DNA from: VRUE01 sp963697805
Lineage (GTDB): Bacteria; Actinomycetota; Thermoleophilia; Solirubrobacterales; 70-9
NCBI GenBank assembly: GCA_963697805.1
Contig: CAVOPB010000001.1
Location: forward strand, 673,191 to 737,190
Direction: 5' to 3'
DNA length: 64,000 bases
The translations under genes and the position numbers were made by a program. Of the stretch, positions 32,626 through 42,009 are shown piece by piece (position 1 is the first letter of the stretch; each line of letters starts with the position of its first letter). The notes under the pieces were generated by a model, which was given only the letters and a program-made list of their open reading frames with translations, was not told the DNA's origin and ran no database searches.

Positions 32626-35016
32626 CTAGCTATGCGTGATCTTCTCGGGCCTGCTGCCGTTGCCGCCCTCGAGGATCTCGACCGCTTCGGTCCGCAGCTC
32701 GGCGTCGAGGATCGCGAAATCCTCGTCTGAGAGCTTGCCCGCCGCGTGGTCGAGCTCGGCGTCGCGGATCTCGCGGTATTTGGCCTCCTTCAGCGCCTCG
32801 AGGTCGGTCGCGACCGCCGGCACGCGGCGTGCTCCCCGCGCCGGCCAGATCGCGATCAGAGCGCCGGCCAGCGCGATCAGGCCGCCGATCCACATCCAGG
32901 CGACGAGGGGGTTGATGATCACGCGGAAGGTGGCCGGGGCGGCATCGGTCACGTAGCTCTCGGCGAGGCGCTGGGCGATCGCCGCCTGCAGGCTCTTGAT
33001 CTGGGCGGCTGCGGCCGGCAGCAGCTGTGGCCGCAGCGCCGCGGCCCGCATCAGCCGCGAGACCGCTTTGCACTCGGGCGGTGAGCCCGGGGCGCCGCGG
33101 ACGCATTCGCGAAAGCCGCGGTCGGAGTCGAGCGCCCGGCGCCGGATCGCGGTGATGTTGGGGGCGACCGAGCTCCAGAAGTCGCCCCAGGCGCCGGCGC
33201 GGAGGCCGACCTCGCTGGTCGCCTCACCGTCGAAGAAGCTGCGGATCGTCCCGCCCTGGATCCCGGTCGGGCGGAACCAGCGGCGGCTCGGATTGACGGT
33301 GAAGACCTTCCCGTCCTGCTCGACCCGGAGCACGGCGCCGAACCCGAGTGCCTCGTCGCTGACGCTGGCCGTCGGTTTCACGTAGGTGATCCTGCGGCCG
33401 TCGATGACCGCGCTCTGCCCCGGCTTCAGGCTGACGTCGCGTTTGGTCTGGAAGCTCGAGGAGGCGGCGATCCCGATCAGGAGCACGACGACGCCGACGT
33501 GGACGATGTAGCCGCCGTAGCGGCGACGGTTGCGGGAGACGACGCCGACCAGCGCCGAGGGCATCGAGCCGCCGGCGAGCGCCCTACGGCCCGCGGCACC
33601 ACGCCAGAACTCCTGCGCGAGCCCGGTCAGGGCGAAGGCCGCGAACATGAACAGCGCCAGCGCCCACGGTTGGCTCCCGGCGGAGGTCGCGAGGATCAGG
33701 ACGAGGCCGGCCAGCGCGCCGGCCACGACCGGCCAGAGGAAGACCCGCTTCGCCGAGGCCCAGCTGACTCGGCGCCATGCCAGCAGCGGGCCGACCCCGG
33801 TGAACAGCACCAGGAAGATCGCCAGCGGGGTCGTGTAGCGATCGAACCAGGGGGCGGCCAGCGAGGACTTCTCGCCGGTGAACAGCTCCGAGATCAGGGG
33901 GAAGAAGGTGCCCCAGAAGATCGTCACGACCAGCGCGACGAGCAGCAGGTTGTTGATCAGGAAGACGGCCTCGCGAGAGATCAGGGAGTCGATTCGGCGC
34001 TCGGAGCGGAGATCGTCGAGGCGGGAGACGATCAGCGCCGCGGAGCCGATCGCGACGACGGCGATCAGGCCGAGGATGTAGGGGCCGACGGTGCTGTCGC
34101 CGAAGGCATGAATCGATTGCAGGACGCCCGAGCGGACGAGGAACGTGCCGAGCAGCGCCAGCGAGAACGTCGCGACGATCAGGCACGCGTTCCAGACCTT
34201 CAGCATTCCGCGCCTCTCCTGGACCATGATCGAGTGCAGGAACGCCGTCCCCGCCAGCCATGGCATCAGGGCCGCGTTCTCGACCGGATCCCAGGCCCAG
34301 TAACCGCCCCAGCCGAGCTCGGTGTAGGACCAGCGGGCCCCGAGCAGGAGACCGAGCCCGAGGAAGGCCCACGCGATCAACGCGAAGCGACGGGTCGAGC
34401 GAATCCAGGCGGCGTCGAGGCGGCGGGTGATCAAGGCGCCGATCGCGAACGCGAACGGAATCGTGAACGCGACGTAGCCGGAGTAGAGCATCGGCGGGTG
34501 GATCATCATGCTCGGGTGCTGGAGCAGCGGGTTGAGGCCTTCGCCGTCGATCGGCACCGGGCTGACGGTCGAGAACGGGTTGACGCCGCCGGCGAAGAGC
34601 ATCAGCCCGGTGAAGAAGGCGGCGATCCCGGCCATCACCGCGGTCGCGTAGGGGACGATCTCGCGCAGCCTGTTGCGGGTCGCGAACAGCGCCACCGAGG
34701 CGGCGATCGAGAGCACCCAGGCCCAGAGCAGCAGCGAGCCTTCCTGGCTCGACCACATCGCCGCCAGCTTGTAGAAGGTCGGGGTGTCGATCGAGGAGTG
34801 CTGTTGGACGACCTTGAACGAGAAGTCGTCGCGGGCGAATGCGAGCTCGATCAGGACGACGCAGAGGGTCAGCAGCCCGCAGAGCCCGTAGACGGCGCGG
34901 CGCGAGAGGTCGACCCAGCGCTGATCTCCGTTGCGGCCGAGCAGGGCCACCACCCCCGCCGCGATCGCTGTGATGAAGGCGAGGGCGAGGGCGGCGCCGC
35001 CCAGGCTAGCCGTCAT
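32626..35016 (-). CDS. ccmF: Cytochrome c haem lyase subunit CcmF
   Basis: 796 residues, many membrane helices. The WWD-type domain that handles haem is present (GWGGYWAWDPVENAALMPWL), as are the flanking conserved histidines (LLQHPSMMIHPPMLYSGY). It attaches haem to apocytochrome c at the outer face of the membrane. The C-terminus after about residue 735 has a charged cytoplasmic helix (KYREIRDAELDHAAGKLSDEDF), resembling CcmI/CcmH-type tails. Its start overlaps the ccmE end by 11 bases. Confidence 0.94.
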   Translation of the reverse strand: MTASLGGAALALAFITAIAAGVVALLGRNGDQRWVDLSRRAVYGLCGLLTLCVVLIELAFARDDFSFKVVQQHSSIDTPTFYKLAAMWSSQEGSLLLWAWVLSIAASVALFATRNRLREIVPYATAVMAGIAAFFTGLMLFAGGVNPFSTVSPVPIDGEGLNPLLQHPSMMIHPPMLYSGYVAFTIPFAFAIGALITRRLDAAWIRSTRRFALIAWAFLGLGLLLGARWSYTELGWGGYWAWDPVENAALMPWLAGTAFLHSIMVQERRGMLKVWNACLIVATFSLALLGTFLVRSGVLQSIHAFGDSTVGPYILGLIAVVAIGSAALIVSRLDDLRSERRIDSLISREAVFLINNLLLVALVVTIFWGTFFPLISELFTGEKSSLAAPWFDRYTTPLAIFLVLFTGVGPLLAWRRVSWASAKRVFLWPVVAGALAGLVLILATSAGSQPWALALFMFAAFALTGLAQEFWRGAAGRRALAGGSMPSALVGVVSRNRRRYGGYIVHVGVVVLLIGIAASSSFQTKRDVSLKPGQSAVIDGRRITYVKPTASVSDEALGFGAVLRVEQDGKVFTVNPSRRWFRPTGIQGGTIRSFFDGEATSEVGLRAGAWGDFWSSVAPNITAIRRRALDSDRGFRECVRGAPGSPPECKAVSRLMRAAALRPQLLPAAAAQIKSLQAAIAQRLAESYVTDAAPATFRVIINPLVAWMWIGGLIALAGALIAIWPARGARRVPAVATDLEALKEAKYREIRDAELDHAAGKLSDEDFAILDAELRTEAVEILEGGNGSRPEKITHS

Positions 35017-35419
35017 TCGAGCTGTCTTCGGCGGTGAACTTCGACGGGCACTTGGTGACCAGGGTGTCCGGCTCGCCGACGAAGACCCCGCTCTTCTCGA
35101 CCTCGCCGGTGAGGACGATCTCGCGGCCGCCGCGGAACGGGTCGGGGACGGTGCCGCTGTAGGCGACGGGGATGCTGACGCTGGCGTCGTCGCGGTCGGC
35201 AACCCGGAATCGGAGCCCCGAGCCCTCGTGGCGGACCGAGCCGCTCACCACTTTCCCGGTCAGGTCGTAGCTGTTCCCGGGCGCGGCGCCCAGCAGCTGC
35301 GACGGCTCCTTCGCCTCGGTCGAGGCGCTGAACGAGGTGTAGACCAGGGCGGCGGCGAGCAGCACCGCGGTGCCGAGGGCGACGAAGAGTCGGATCTTTC
35401 GCTTGCGGCTGGGATCCAC
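35006..35419 (-). CDS. ccmE: Haem chaperone CcmE, variant with Cys-xxx-Phe
   Basis: 137 residues, N-terminal membrane anchor (about 10-30) and a periplasmic OB-fold beta barrel (LTGKVVSGSVRHEGSGLRFRV). CcmE normally holds haem through the His of HxxxY; here the site reads C124-P-S-K-F128. Cys-for-His variants (CxxxY) are known in some archaea and delta-proteobacteria, but Phe in place of Tyr is a further change. Translationally coupled to ccmF. Confidence 0.9.
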   Translation of the reverse strand: MDPSRKRKIRLFVALGTAVLLAAALVYTSFSASTEAKEPSQLLGAAPGNSYDLTGKVVSGSVRHEGSGLRFRVADRDDASVSIPVAYSGTVPDPFRGGREIVLTGEVEKSGVFVGEPDTLVTKCPSKFTAEDSSNDG

Positions 35420-35467
35420 GGCGCCGAATTATCGCAAGGCCGGCCCGGAGTCAGTACGGTGGCGGCG

Positions 35468-36184
35468 ATGCCAGGCGGCTCCCCCGACGACCCGGTCCTG
35501 TTGATCACCGGCGCGAGCAGCGGGATCGGCGCCGCCACCGCACGGGCAGCCGCCGGCAGCCGCCGGCTCGTCCTCGCGGCCCGCCGCGAGGACCAGCTCC
35601 AGGATCTCGCCGCTGAGCTCGGCGGCGCGGAGCGCGCGGTCGCGGTCCGCTGCGACGTCACCGAGTGGGACGAGGTCGAGGCGATGGCGGCGGCGGGGAT
35701 CGAGGCCTTCGGCCGAATCGACGCGGTCTTCGCCAACGCCGGGTTCGGCGCCAAGCGCGGCTTCCTCGAGGAGTCAGTCGAGCACTGGCGCTCGATGGTC
35801 CTGACCAACGTCTATGGCGCGGCGCTGACGATCCGCGCCACCCTCCCCCATCTTCTCGAACGCGGCGACGGCCACTTCCTGATCACCAGCTCGGTCGCGG
35901 GCCGGCGGGCGCTGCCGGGCTCGCTCTACTCGGCGACGAAGTGGGCGACGACGGCAATGGGAGAGGCGCTGCGCGCCGAGCTGCGACAGATGCACGAGAA
36001 CCATGCGATCCGGGTGACCCTGATCGAGCCCGGGATGACGGACACGCCGTTCTTCGACAACAGCCCGGGCGAGTCGGCCCTGCGCGACGAGGACATCGCC
36101 CGAGCGGTGATCTTCGCGCTCGAGCAGCCGCCCCACGTCGACGTCAACGAGATCCTGATCCGACCCTCCTCGCAGCCGAGCTAG
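35468..36184 (+). CDS. Short-chain dehydrogenase/reductase
   Basis: 238 residues. Classical SDR: cofactor motif TGASSGIG, NAG (ANAG), catalytic S (ITSSVAG), and YxxxK (YSATK). Prefers NADP or NAD, oxidising or reducing a hydroxyl; substrate unknown. ATG 35468. The end overlaps the convergent glycosyltransferase by 4 bases. Confidence 0.92.
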   Translation: MPGGSPDDPVLLITGASSGIGAATARAAAGSRRLVLAARREDQLQDLAAELGGAERAVAVRCDVTEWDEVEAMAAAGIEAFGRIDAVFANAGFGAKRGFLEESVEHWRSMVLTNVYGAALTIRATLPHLLERGDGHFLITSSVAGRRALPGSLYSATKWATTAMGEALRAELRQMHENHAIRVTLIEPGMTDTPFFDNSPGESALRDEDIARAVIFALEQPPHVDVNEILIRPSSQPS

Positions 36185-37206
36185 CCGCCGAGCAGCAGGC
36201 GGACCAGCCGCCAGTAGCCGCGCAGCGCGATCCGCGCCGGCCGCGAGCGGGCGAAGGCGGGAATGAAGGGCGAGTCGAGGTCGGGCGTCAGCCAGGAGGC
36301 GAACTCCGCGGTCGTGACCGAGCGGGTCGCCTGGACCTGGCGCCGCTCGCGCAGCAGCCGAGGCAGCCAGCCGAGGACTTCGAGGATCGCCTCGAGTTTC
36401 TGCCGCCCCCAGCCCGCCCCGATCGAGGCCGGGATCAGGGCCAGCTCGGTGACGATCAGGGCCGGCGCGATCAGGGCCAGCAGCGGTGCCGGGTAGACCC
36501 TGATCAGGAACGCCCAGCGATTGCGCTCGAGCCAGCGCCACTTGTGCTGACGGGCGCCGAACTCGTACTCGTGGTCGACGACCGCAGCCGGCTCGATCCC
36601 GAGCACGCCGCCGGCCAGTCGCAGTCGCAGGCAGAGGTCGACGTCCTCGTGGTAGAGGAAGAAGCGCTCCGCGAACCCGCCCGCCGCTTCCCAGATCGCG
36701 CGCGGAATCGCGAGGCAGGCTCCGGACAGATAGGTGACCTCGCCGGCGGGGGGCGCCTCCGAGATCGGGCGGCCGTGCCCCCCGGCCCAGACGATCCCGG
36801 TGAAATGGACGGGGTTGCCGGCGGAGTTGATCCGCTCGCCGCCGTGGTCGGCAACCAGTGCCTGCCATGCGACCCAGCCCCGTTCCTCCTCCCACGGACG
36901 TCGGATCGCGGCGCCCCAGCCGGGCATCGGCGCGGCGTCCGGGTTGAGGATCACGAGCAGGTCCCCCCGGGCCGACCTGGCTCCCTCGTTGCAGGCTCCG
37001 GCAAAGCCGGCGTTGTGGCCGCTGGTGAGGAGGCGCGCGTCGGGCGCGAGCGAGCGGACCAGGTCGCCCGAACCGTCGCCCGAGTTGTTGTCGACGACGA
37101 TCAGCTCGTCTCCCTCGCCGAGCTCGGCGCTCGCAGCCGGCAGCGTCCGCGTCAACTCCTCGCGGCTGTTCCAGGCGATGATCAGGATCGAGAGCGTCGG
37201 TGGCAC
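36181..37206 (-). CDS. Family 2 glycosyltransferase
   Basis: 341 residues. N-terminal GT-A fold (LSILIIAWNSREEL, VVDNNSGDGS, NAGFAGACNEG, LNPDA as the DxD-like motif) of the rhamnosyltransferase type, and a C-terminal amphipathic/hydrophobic helix pair (about 250-290). Probably adds a sugar to a surface polymer or lipid carrier. Confidence 0.9.
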   Translation of the reverse strand: MPPTLSILIIAWNSREELTRTLPAASAELGEGDELIVVDNNSGDGSGDLVRSLAPDARLLTSGHNAGFAGACNEGARSARGDLLVILNPDAAPMPGWGAAIRRPWEEERGWVAWQALVADHGGERINSAGNPVHFTGIVWAGGHGRPISEAPPAGEVTYLSGACLAIPRAIWEAAGGFAERFFLYHEDVDLCLRLRLAGGVLGIEPAAVVDHEYEFGARQHKWRWLERNRWAFLIRVYPAPLLALIAPALIVTELALIPASIGAGWGRQKLEAILEVLGWLPRLLRERRQVQATRSVTTAEFASWLTPDLDSPFIPAFARSRPARIALRGYWRLVRLLLGG

Positions 37207-37231
37207 CGACGTCGGAGGCTAGTTCAAGCCG

Positions 37232-40129
37232 CTACTTCTTCTTCTTGCCGCAGGGCGTCTTCACCCGCAGGCGCTTGTTGCCGGCCTTCTTGCCGTTCTG
37301 GGCGAAGAGCCTGACGACGGCCTTGAGCTTCTTCGGCTTTGCCTTCTTCCCGTTGCCGCAGAGGCTCATGCTGTTGGTCAGGATTCCGCGCTTTCCGCCC
37401 CTGACGGTGAGTTCGAACTTCGAGACCGGGACGTCGGGGATCGTGTTGAACGAGTTGCGGATCCGGCCCTTGCTGGTGTCGATCTTGCCGGCGACGTCGA
37501 TGTCGATCTGGCCGTGGAGGGAGGCGACGAGGTCCGGCAGCAGGTTGTTCGAGGAGCGCAGGCGGACCGGGCCTTCGAGCGGCTTGTCGAGCAGCGGGGT
37601 GAAGGCGCGGGCAAAGCCGTAGCGGGAGTTGTCGGGGCAGGCGTTCGCCGCGAACTGGGTCCGGGTGCAGACCTTGGCGATGTTGCTCTGGTCGAGGATC
37701 AGGCCCTTCGGCAGGGTGACCACGGCGCGGCTGAGGTTGGCGTCGCCGTCGCGGGCGTTGAGGACCGCCTTCAGCTTCGGGTTCTTCGCCCGCCTCGTCG
37801 CACCGAACATCTGCAGCGAGAGCTTGGGCTTGGAGTCGAGGCCCTCGCAGCCGTTCAGCTGATAGGGGACCGAGGCGGGGAAGGCACTGAAGGTGGCCGG
37901 GTCGGCCGGATTGGCGCCGCCGCCGCGCAGCGTCGCGCCGACCGCGAATGGCGAGCAGTTGGTCCCGTTGAGGGAGAAGCTCCTGCGGTCGAGGTCGACG
38001 TCGACCGAGCTGATGTCGAGCAGGGCGCCGCCGAACACATGCGGGATCGGGTCGGAGACCGCGTGGACCTGTGCCGTTTCGCGGTCGACCATCAGGGCCA
38101 CCCTCAGCACGACCGAGCCGAGATCGAATGGCCCGGCCGTGGCTGGGGTGACGACCGTCAGCGACAGGGGGGCCCCGGCGTATGGGCCGGCAAGGAAGGC
38201 CTTGCCGCCGATTTGAAGCGGCTCGCCGCTGCCGGTGTGGACGGTGGCGCTGCCGACGAAACTCGAGTTGGGGCAGCTGGAGACGGCGGTCTCGTTCCTG
38301 CCGCTGTTGGCCGCGGCGGCGGCGAGCGCCGACTCCGGGCAGTACTTGAGGCCGGCCAGCTTTGCGGTCAGGCCGGGCGGCAGGTCGACCGTCGCGCCCT
38401 TCAGCTCCTGCTCGCCCGTGGCGCGTGTGATCTGGACCCGGAACGGGCTGAACGCGCCGCCCTTGGGATTGTCGGTCGCCGCCTTGAAGCCCGGTGCAAA
38501 CGGGCGCGCCGCCATCGTCTCCGCGCAGGCTCCACCGCCGGGCGTCGCGGTGAGGCTGAATTCGTCGGACGGCGTCGCCGGCGGGTCGCCCGACCACGGC
38601 GCCAGCGAGGTCGTCGTCGCGTGCGGGCCGCAGGTCGGCGGGCTGGTCAGCGGCGCCCGCGGCCCGTCGTCGAAGTCGAGCTTGAATGCCGTGAACGGCA
38701 CCTGCGGCAGGCCAGGCAGGGCTGCGCGACCAAGCTTCGAGTCGTCGAACACCGTGGTCAGCTGCCCGTTCTGGGGATTGGCTTTGACGTTGCCGATCAG
38801 GCGGGCCGAGATCCCGTAGCGATCGGAGCCGGCGACGACGAAGAGGCGATAGAGCTCGCCCGAGTTGGGATCGGAGCTGCGCGGCTGGCCGACGAAGACG
38901 GAGCCCGTCAGTGAGCCGTCGGGCAGCGGTGGGGAGTCGATCGAGACCGAGCCGACCCGCGACTCCGGAGGGCACGCGACCGGGTTCTTGGTGCCCTTGC
39001 CGAACTGTTCGTCGCTGCAGGCGAGGAGCCCGTTGGCAGCCGACGGGTCGATCCCCATCCCCGGCGGCAGCGTCACCTCCGCCCGCTGCGTCTGTGAGCT
39101 CTCCCGTTCGCCGCCGCCTTTGATGTGAGGCACCTTGACGTCGGTGACGACGCCGGCGGGGGAATCGGTCGCGGGCTGGCCGGGGTCGACTTCGATGGAT
39201 GGGTCGTAGGGGACGTTCTCGCAGTCGATCGGCTTTTCACCTTCGGGCAGGGGCGATTCGAACTCGGGCTCAGCGCTCTGCGGGAAGACGTAGCCGCCCG
39301 ATGACAGTTCTTCCTTCGACGCGGCGAGGAGGAACGTGGAATAGACGCCCTCGAAGCCCGTCTGTTCGGGATCGAAGCATGTGGTCGGCGTCGTGATGAA
39401 CGTCCCGTCTCCGGAGCGGCCGTTGAAGGTGAGACGGTTGGTCAGGATCCGCGCCCCGAGCGGAGGTTCGGGGACTTCGATCGTGAATCCCTCGTGGTAG
39501 TCGCCATCCCAGGCGACGTCCGCTTTCAGGTAGACGCTGTTGCCGGCGAGGCTGAGCCCGAACAGGGCGGGTTCGCCGTTTTCGGGGACGAGGTTGTAGA
39601 CCGGGACTTTCGTCACTCCTTCGACCGGCGGCGTCACGACACCCGCGACCGACAGCGTCACGGCGCTGACCCCCACCTGGGAGAGCGGAGCGTCGGTCGC
39701 GCATTCGCCCGGGTTGGCGATGTCTTCGCACTGCGGCATGGCCTGGGGGTTGACGGTCAGCCCGCCCGGGAGGTCGACCCGGACCTTGCCGAGGACGCCG
39801 ACCGGGGTTTTCATCCCCGGCAGCGGCCCTTCGGTGTACTTGACGGTGAACTGGGTGAACCCCGCCTGGGGATGTCCGGCGGCTTCCTTGAAGAACTGGC
39901 CGGGAGTGGCGACCGAGCATTCTGGGATGTCGGTCGTGCAGGTGCCCGCCTGCCAGCCATCGGCGGGCGTGTGCGGGTGGTTCTGCTGGGCGATGATGTC
40001 GCCGGTTGCGGCCAGCGCCGTCGAGCCGGGCAGCGCCGCGATCGCGACCAGCACCAGAGCGCCGGCAAGCGCGGCCACGGGCGCGCGCATACGCCGCCCG
40101 GTCCCAATGGTTTCCCTGCCTCCGGACAT
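37232..40129 (-). CDS. Very large secreted repeat protein of unknown function
   Basis: 965 residues from ATG 40129. Signal peptide (about 14-45), then several copies of a beta-rich unit recognised by TLPPG...C...CP..S.VG...G..F, for example LPPGMGIDPSAANGLLACS and CPPESRVGSV; cysteine pairs suggest disulphides. It ends in a strongly basic KTPCGKKKK tail. No family with known function recognised; similar giant secreted proteins occur in Thermoleophilia. A start at 40090 or 40171 is possible; 40129 follows from the -10 at 40147-40142. Divergent from a winged-helix regulator. Confidence 0.8.
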   Translation of the reverse strand: MSGGRETIGTGRRMRAPVAALAGALVLVAIAALPGSTALAATGDIIAQQNHPHTPADGWQAGTCTTDIPECSVATPGQFFKEAAGHPQAGFTQFTVKYTEGPLPGMKTPVGVLGKVRVDLPGGLTVNPQAMPQCEDIANPGECATDAPLSQVGVSAVTLSVAGVVTPPVEGVTKVPVYNLVPENGEPALFGLSLAGNSVYLKADVAWDGDYHEGFTIEVPEPPLGARILTNRLTFNGRSGDGTFITTPTTCFDPEQTGFEGVYSTFLLAASKEELSSGGYVFPQSAEPEFESPLPEGEKPIDCENVPYDPSIEVDPGQPATDSPAGVVTDVKVPHIKGGGERESSQTQRAEVTLPPGMGIDPSAANGLLACSDEQFGKGTKNPVACPPESRVGSVSIDSPPLPDGSLTGSVFVGQPRSSDPNSGELYRLFVVAGSDRYGISARLIGNVKANPQNGQLTTVFDDSKLGRAALPGLPQVPFTAFKLDFDDGPRAPLTSPPTCGPHATTTSLAPWSGDPPATPSDEFSLTATPGGGACAETMAARPFAPGFKAATDNPKGGAFSPFRVQITRATGEQELKGATVDLPPGLTAKLAGLKYCPESALAAAAANSGRNETAVSSCPNSSFVGSATVHTGSGEPLQIGGKAFLAGPYAGAPLSLTVVTPATAGPFDLGSVVLRVALMVDRETAQVHAVSDPIPHVFGGALLDISSVDVDLDRRSFSLNGTNCSPFAVGATLRGGGANPADPATFSAFPASVPYQLNGCEGLDSKPKLSLQMFGATRRAKNPKLKAVLNARDGDANLSRAVVTLPKGLILDQSNIAKVCTRTQFAANACPDNSRYGFARAFTPLLDKPLEGPVRLRSSNNLLPDLVASLHGQIDIDVAGKIDTSKGRIRNSFNTIPDVPVSKFELTVRGGKRGILTNSMSLCGNGKKAKPKKLKAVVRLFAQNGKKAGNKRLRVKTPCGKKKK

Positions 40130-40141
40130 CCTGTCGGAGCA

Positions 40142-40170
40142 ACTATACTTTTTATTCACGATTCTGATCA
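40142..40170 (-). promoter_or_regulatory. Promoter of the giant secreted protein
   Basis: TGATCA (40170-40165), 17-base spacer, TATAGT (40147-40142), about 12 bases before the preferred ATG. The region 40140-40197 between the two divergent genes is unusually AT-rich and would suit binding of the adjacent winged-helix protein. Confidence 0.45.
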
Positions 40171-40194
40171 TTATTTTTGGGTAGTAACTTCGCT

Positions 40195-40500
40195 ATGACA
40201 CAGAATGGAGTCACACTTGACTGGCAGCGCCTGGCCAGGGCCAATACCCACGCCCTGCGGATCTCAATCCTTGAAGTGCTGACGATCGACGGGGGGCGGA
40301 CCCTCTCGCCCAAGGACCTCAGCGTCGAGCTGCAGGCACCCCTGAGCACCGTCAACTACCACGTAACCGAGCTCGCCAAGGCCGACCTCCTGGAGCTGAC
40401 CGGGGAAAGGCAGGTGCGGGGTGCGGTCGAGCACTTCTACCGCCCGGCGCCGAATGGCACAGGGCCGAGTCTCGAGGACGTGCCAGGCGGGGTCTCATAG
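40195..40500 (+). CDS. Small winged-helix (ArsR-like) regulator
   Basis: 101 residues. Winged helix: HALRISILEVL, LSPKDLSVELQAPLSTVNYHVTELAKADLLELTGERQVRGAVEHFYRPA, of HTH_20/ArsR form without metal ligands. ATG 40195 is chosen over a TTG 18 bases upstream. It is divergent from the 965-residue secreted protein and may control it. Confidence 0.85.
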   Translation: MTQNGVTLDWQRLARANTHALRISILEVLTIDGGRTLSPKDLSVELQAPLSTVNYHVTELAKADLLELTGERQVRGAVEHFYRPAPNGTGPSLEDVPGGVS

Positions 40501-40536
40501 ACCGGAACCTCACGCATCCAGGTGCTCTTTCGTTGA

Positions 40537-41400
40537 GTGAGCATGGAGCGTCAGGACCTCGAGTTCCGATCTCGAGATGACAACTGTGCCGCGTGGCTCT
40601 ATCCGGCCACGGCGCCGGCGGGTGAAGCCGGCCCCGCCGTGGTCATGGCCCACGGGCTGTCGGGGACCCGACGCGACGGCCTCGGCCCGTTCGCCGAGCG
40701 TTTCGCCGCCGCCGGCATCTCGGCGCTCCTCTTCGATCACCGCGGCTTCGGCGACAGCGGCGGCGGTCAGGACCTCTTCTCCCCCCGGCGCCAGCTCGAA
40801 GACTGGCGGGCGGCGATCGCCTGCGCCCGCGGCCTGCCGGGAATCGACCCCGAGCGGATCGCGACCTTCGGCTCCTCGATGGGCGGGGGCAACGCGCTGG
40901 CGGCGGCGGCCGAGGACCCGCGGATCGCGGCCGCGATCAGTCAGGTCCCGTTCCTCGACCTGATCACCCAGAGCCATCGCTCCGGGCCAAGGGTGACGGC
41001 GCGAATGGTCCTCGCGGCGATCCGCGGCGAGCACCTGCCGGCGGTCGGCTCCCCCCGCGACGCGGCCTTCATCAACGCCCCGGCGGCGGAGGCGGGCTGG
41101 CGCCATGTCGTCGCGATCGGCGAGGACTCCCGCTGGCGCAACCGTGTCTCCTCGCGATGGCTGCTGGGCCGGCCGTTTCGACCGGCCCGCCACGCCGGCA
41201 CCCTCCACTGCCCGTGGTTGATCTGCGTCGGCGAGGCCGACCGGGTCGCGAGGCCCGGCCCGGCGATCCGCGCCGCGCGACGCGCACCCCATGGGGAGCT
41301 CCGGCTCTACCCCGGCGTCGACCACTTCGACATCTACGACGGCTCGGAGTTCGAGGCCGTCATCGCCGACGAGCTCGACTTCCTCCAACGCCAGCTCTGA
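40537..41400 (+). CDS. Alpha/beta hydrolase (dienelactone hydrolase-like)
   Basis: 287 residues from GTG 40537 (ATG 40543 is also possible). HG oxyanion element (MAHGLSGTRRDG), nucleophile elbow GSSMGGGNA, acid in CVGEADRVARPGPA and His in YPGVDHFDIY. An esterase, lipase or peptidase; substrate unknown. The last helix pairs with the stop at 41400. Confidence 0.9.
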   Translation: MSMERQDLEFRSRDDNCAAWLYPATAPAGEAGPAVVMAHGLSGTRRDGLGPFAERFAAAGISALLFDHRGFGDSGGGQDLFSPRRQLEDWRAAIACARGLPGIDPERIATFGSSMGGGNALAAAAEDPRIAAAISQVPFLDLITQSHRSGPRVTARMVLAAIRGEHLPAVGSPRDAAFINAPAAEAGWRHVVAIGEDSRWRNRVSSRWLLGRPFRPARHAGTLHCPWLICVGEADRVARPGPAIRAARRAPHGELRLYPGVDHFDIYDGSEFEAVIADELDFLQRQL

Positions 41401-41409
41401 AGAAAGCGC

Positions 41410-41844
41410 CTAGAAGAGCCGCACCCGTTCGCGAGAGAGCAGGAAGCCGTGGCCGTTGCGAAGGTTGCGACAGCGCACGCCGATTTCTTCGCTGGTGCAG
41501 CGAAAGCGAGCCTTGCGCACCGATTCCCCGTAGGGGAGGACGGGGCCGGCCCCGAACGCCGAGTCACTGACACAGCCGTAGCTTCCCCGGCCCTTGTCGC
41601 CGACGAAGAGCGAGCCGCCGTAGTCGAATTCGCAGCTCTTCGGCTTCTTCGGAAGCGGCCAGGAGTGGTGGATGATGTCGCAGCGGGCGCCCTGCTCAGT
41701 CATGATGCAGCCGATGTTGCCGCTGGGGGCTTCGAACCCCTTGAAGGCGGCGGCGTCGGACACGGAGAGGAGGGTCAGCGCCAGCGCCAAAACGCTGGCG
41801 AGCAGGAGACCGGCTCGGCGAGCGCTCGATTGTGCTCCGGTCAC
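41410..41844 (-). CDS. Secreted DUF6636-like protein
   Basis: 144 residues from GTG 41844. Signal peptide (about 8-33), then a mature domain with FEAPSGNIGCIMTEQGARCDI, W-x-x-P, YGGSLFVG, LPYGESV, FRCTSEEIGVRCRN and GHGFLLSRERVRLF, a pattern I associate with DUF6636. Four to six cysteines. A longer frame from 41949 would read through the tRNA-Gly and is not real. Confidence 0.8.
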   Translation of the reverse strand: MTGAQSSARRAGLLLASVLALALTLLSVSDAAAFKGFEAPSGNIGCIMTEQGARCDIIHHSWPLPKKPKSCEFDYGGSLFVGDKGRGSYGCVSDSAFGAGPVLPYGESVRKARFRCTSEEIGVRCRNLRNGHGFLLSRERVRLF

Positions 41845-41870
41845 GGCGAGAGTGTATCCACCATTAAGCA

Positions 41871-41943
41871 AGCGGACGACGGGTCTCGAACCCGCGACCT
41901 CGAGCTTGGGAAGCTCGCGCTCTACCAACTGAGCTACGTCCGC
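41871..41943 (-). tRNA. tRNA-Gly (CCC)
   Basis: 73 nt. Acceptor GCGGACG with CGTCCGC, D-arm GCTCAGTTGGTAGAGC, anticodon arm CGAGC-TTCCCAA-GCTCG giving anticodon CCC, T-arm CGGGTTCGAGACCCG, U discriminator. No CCA encoded. It reads GGG. Confidence 0.97.
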
Positions 41944-42009
41944 GAACACTGGGGATTCTAGGCCCCGAGGGCGAGGTGGCCACGAGCGGGGCCGAACTAA
42001 CCTTTGGGG

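Noticed and set aside
40140..40197. AT-rich stretch as a replication origin or insertion scar
   Set aside because: No DnaA boxes, terminal repeats or target duplication seen; it fits a divergent promoter region.
41845..41949. N-terminal extension of the DUF6636-like gene
   Set aside because: The extra residues are a translation of the tRNA-Gly; the GTG at 41844 directly precedes a signal peptide.
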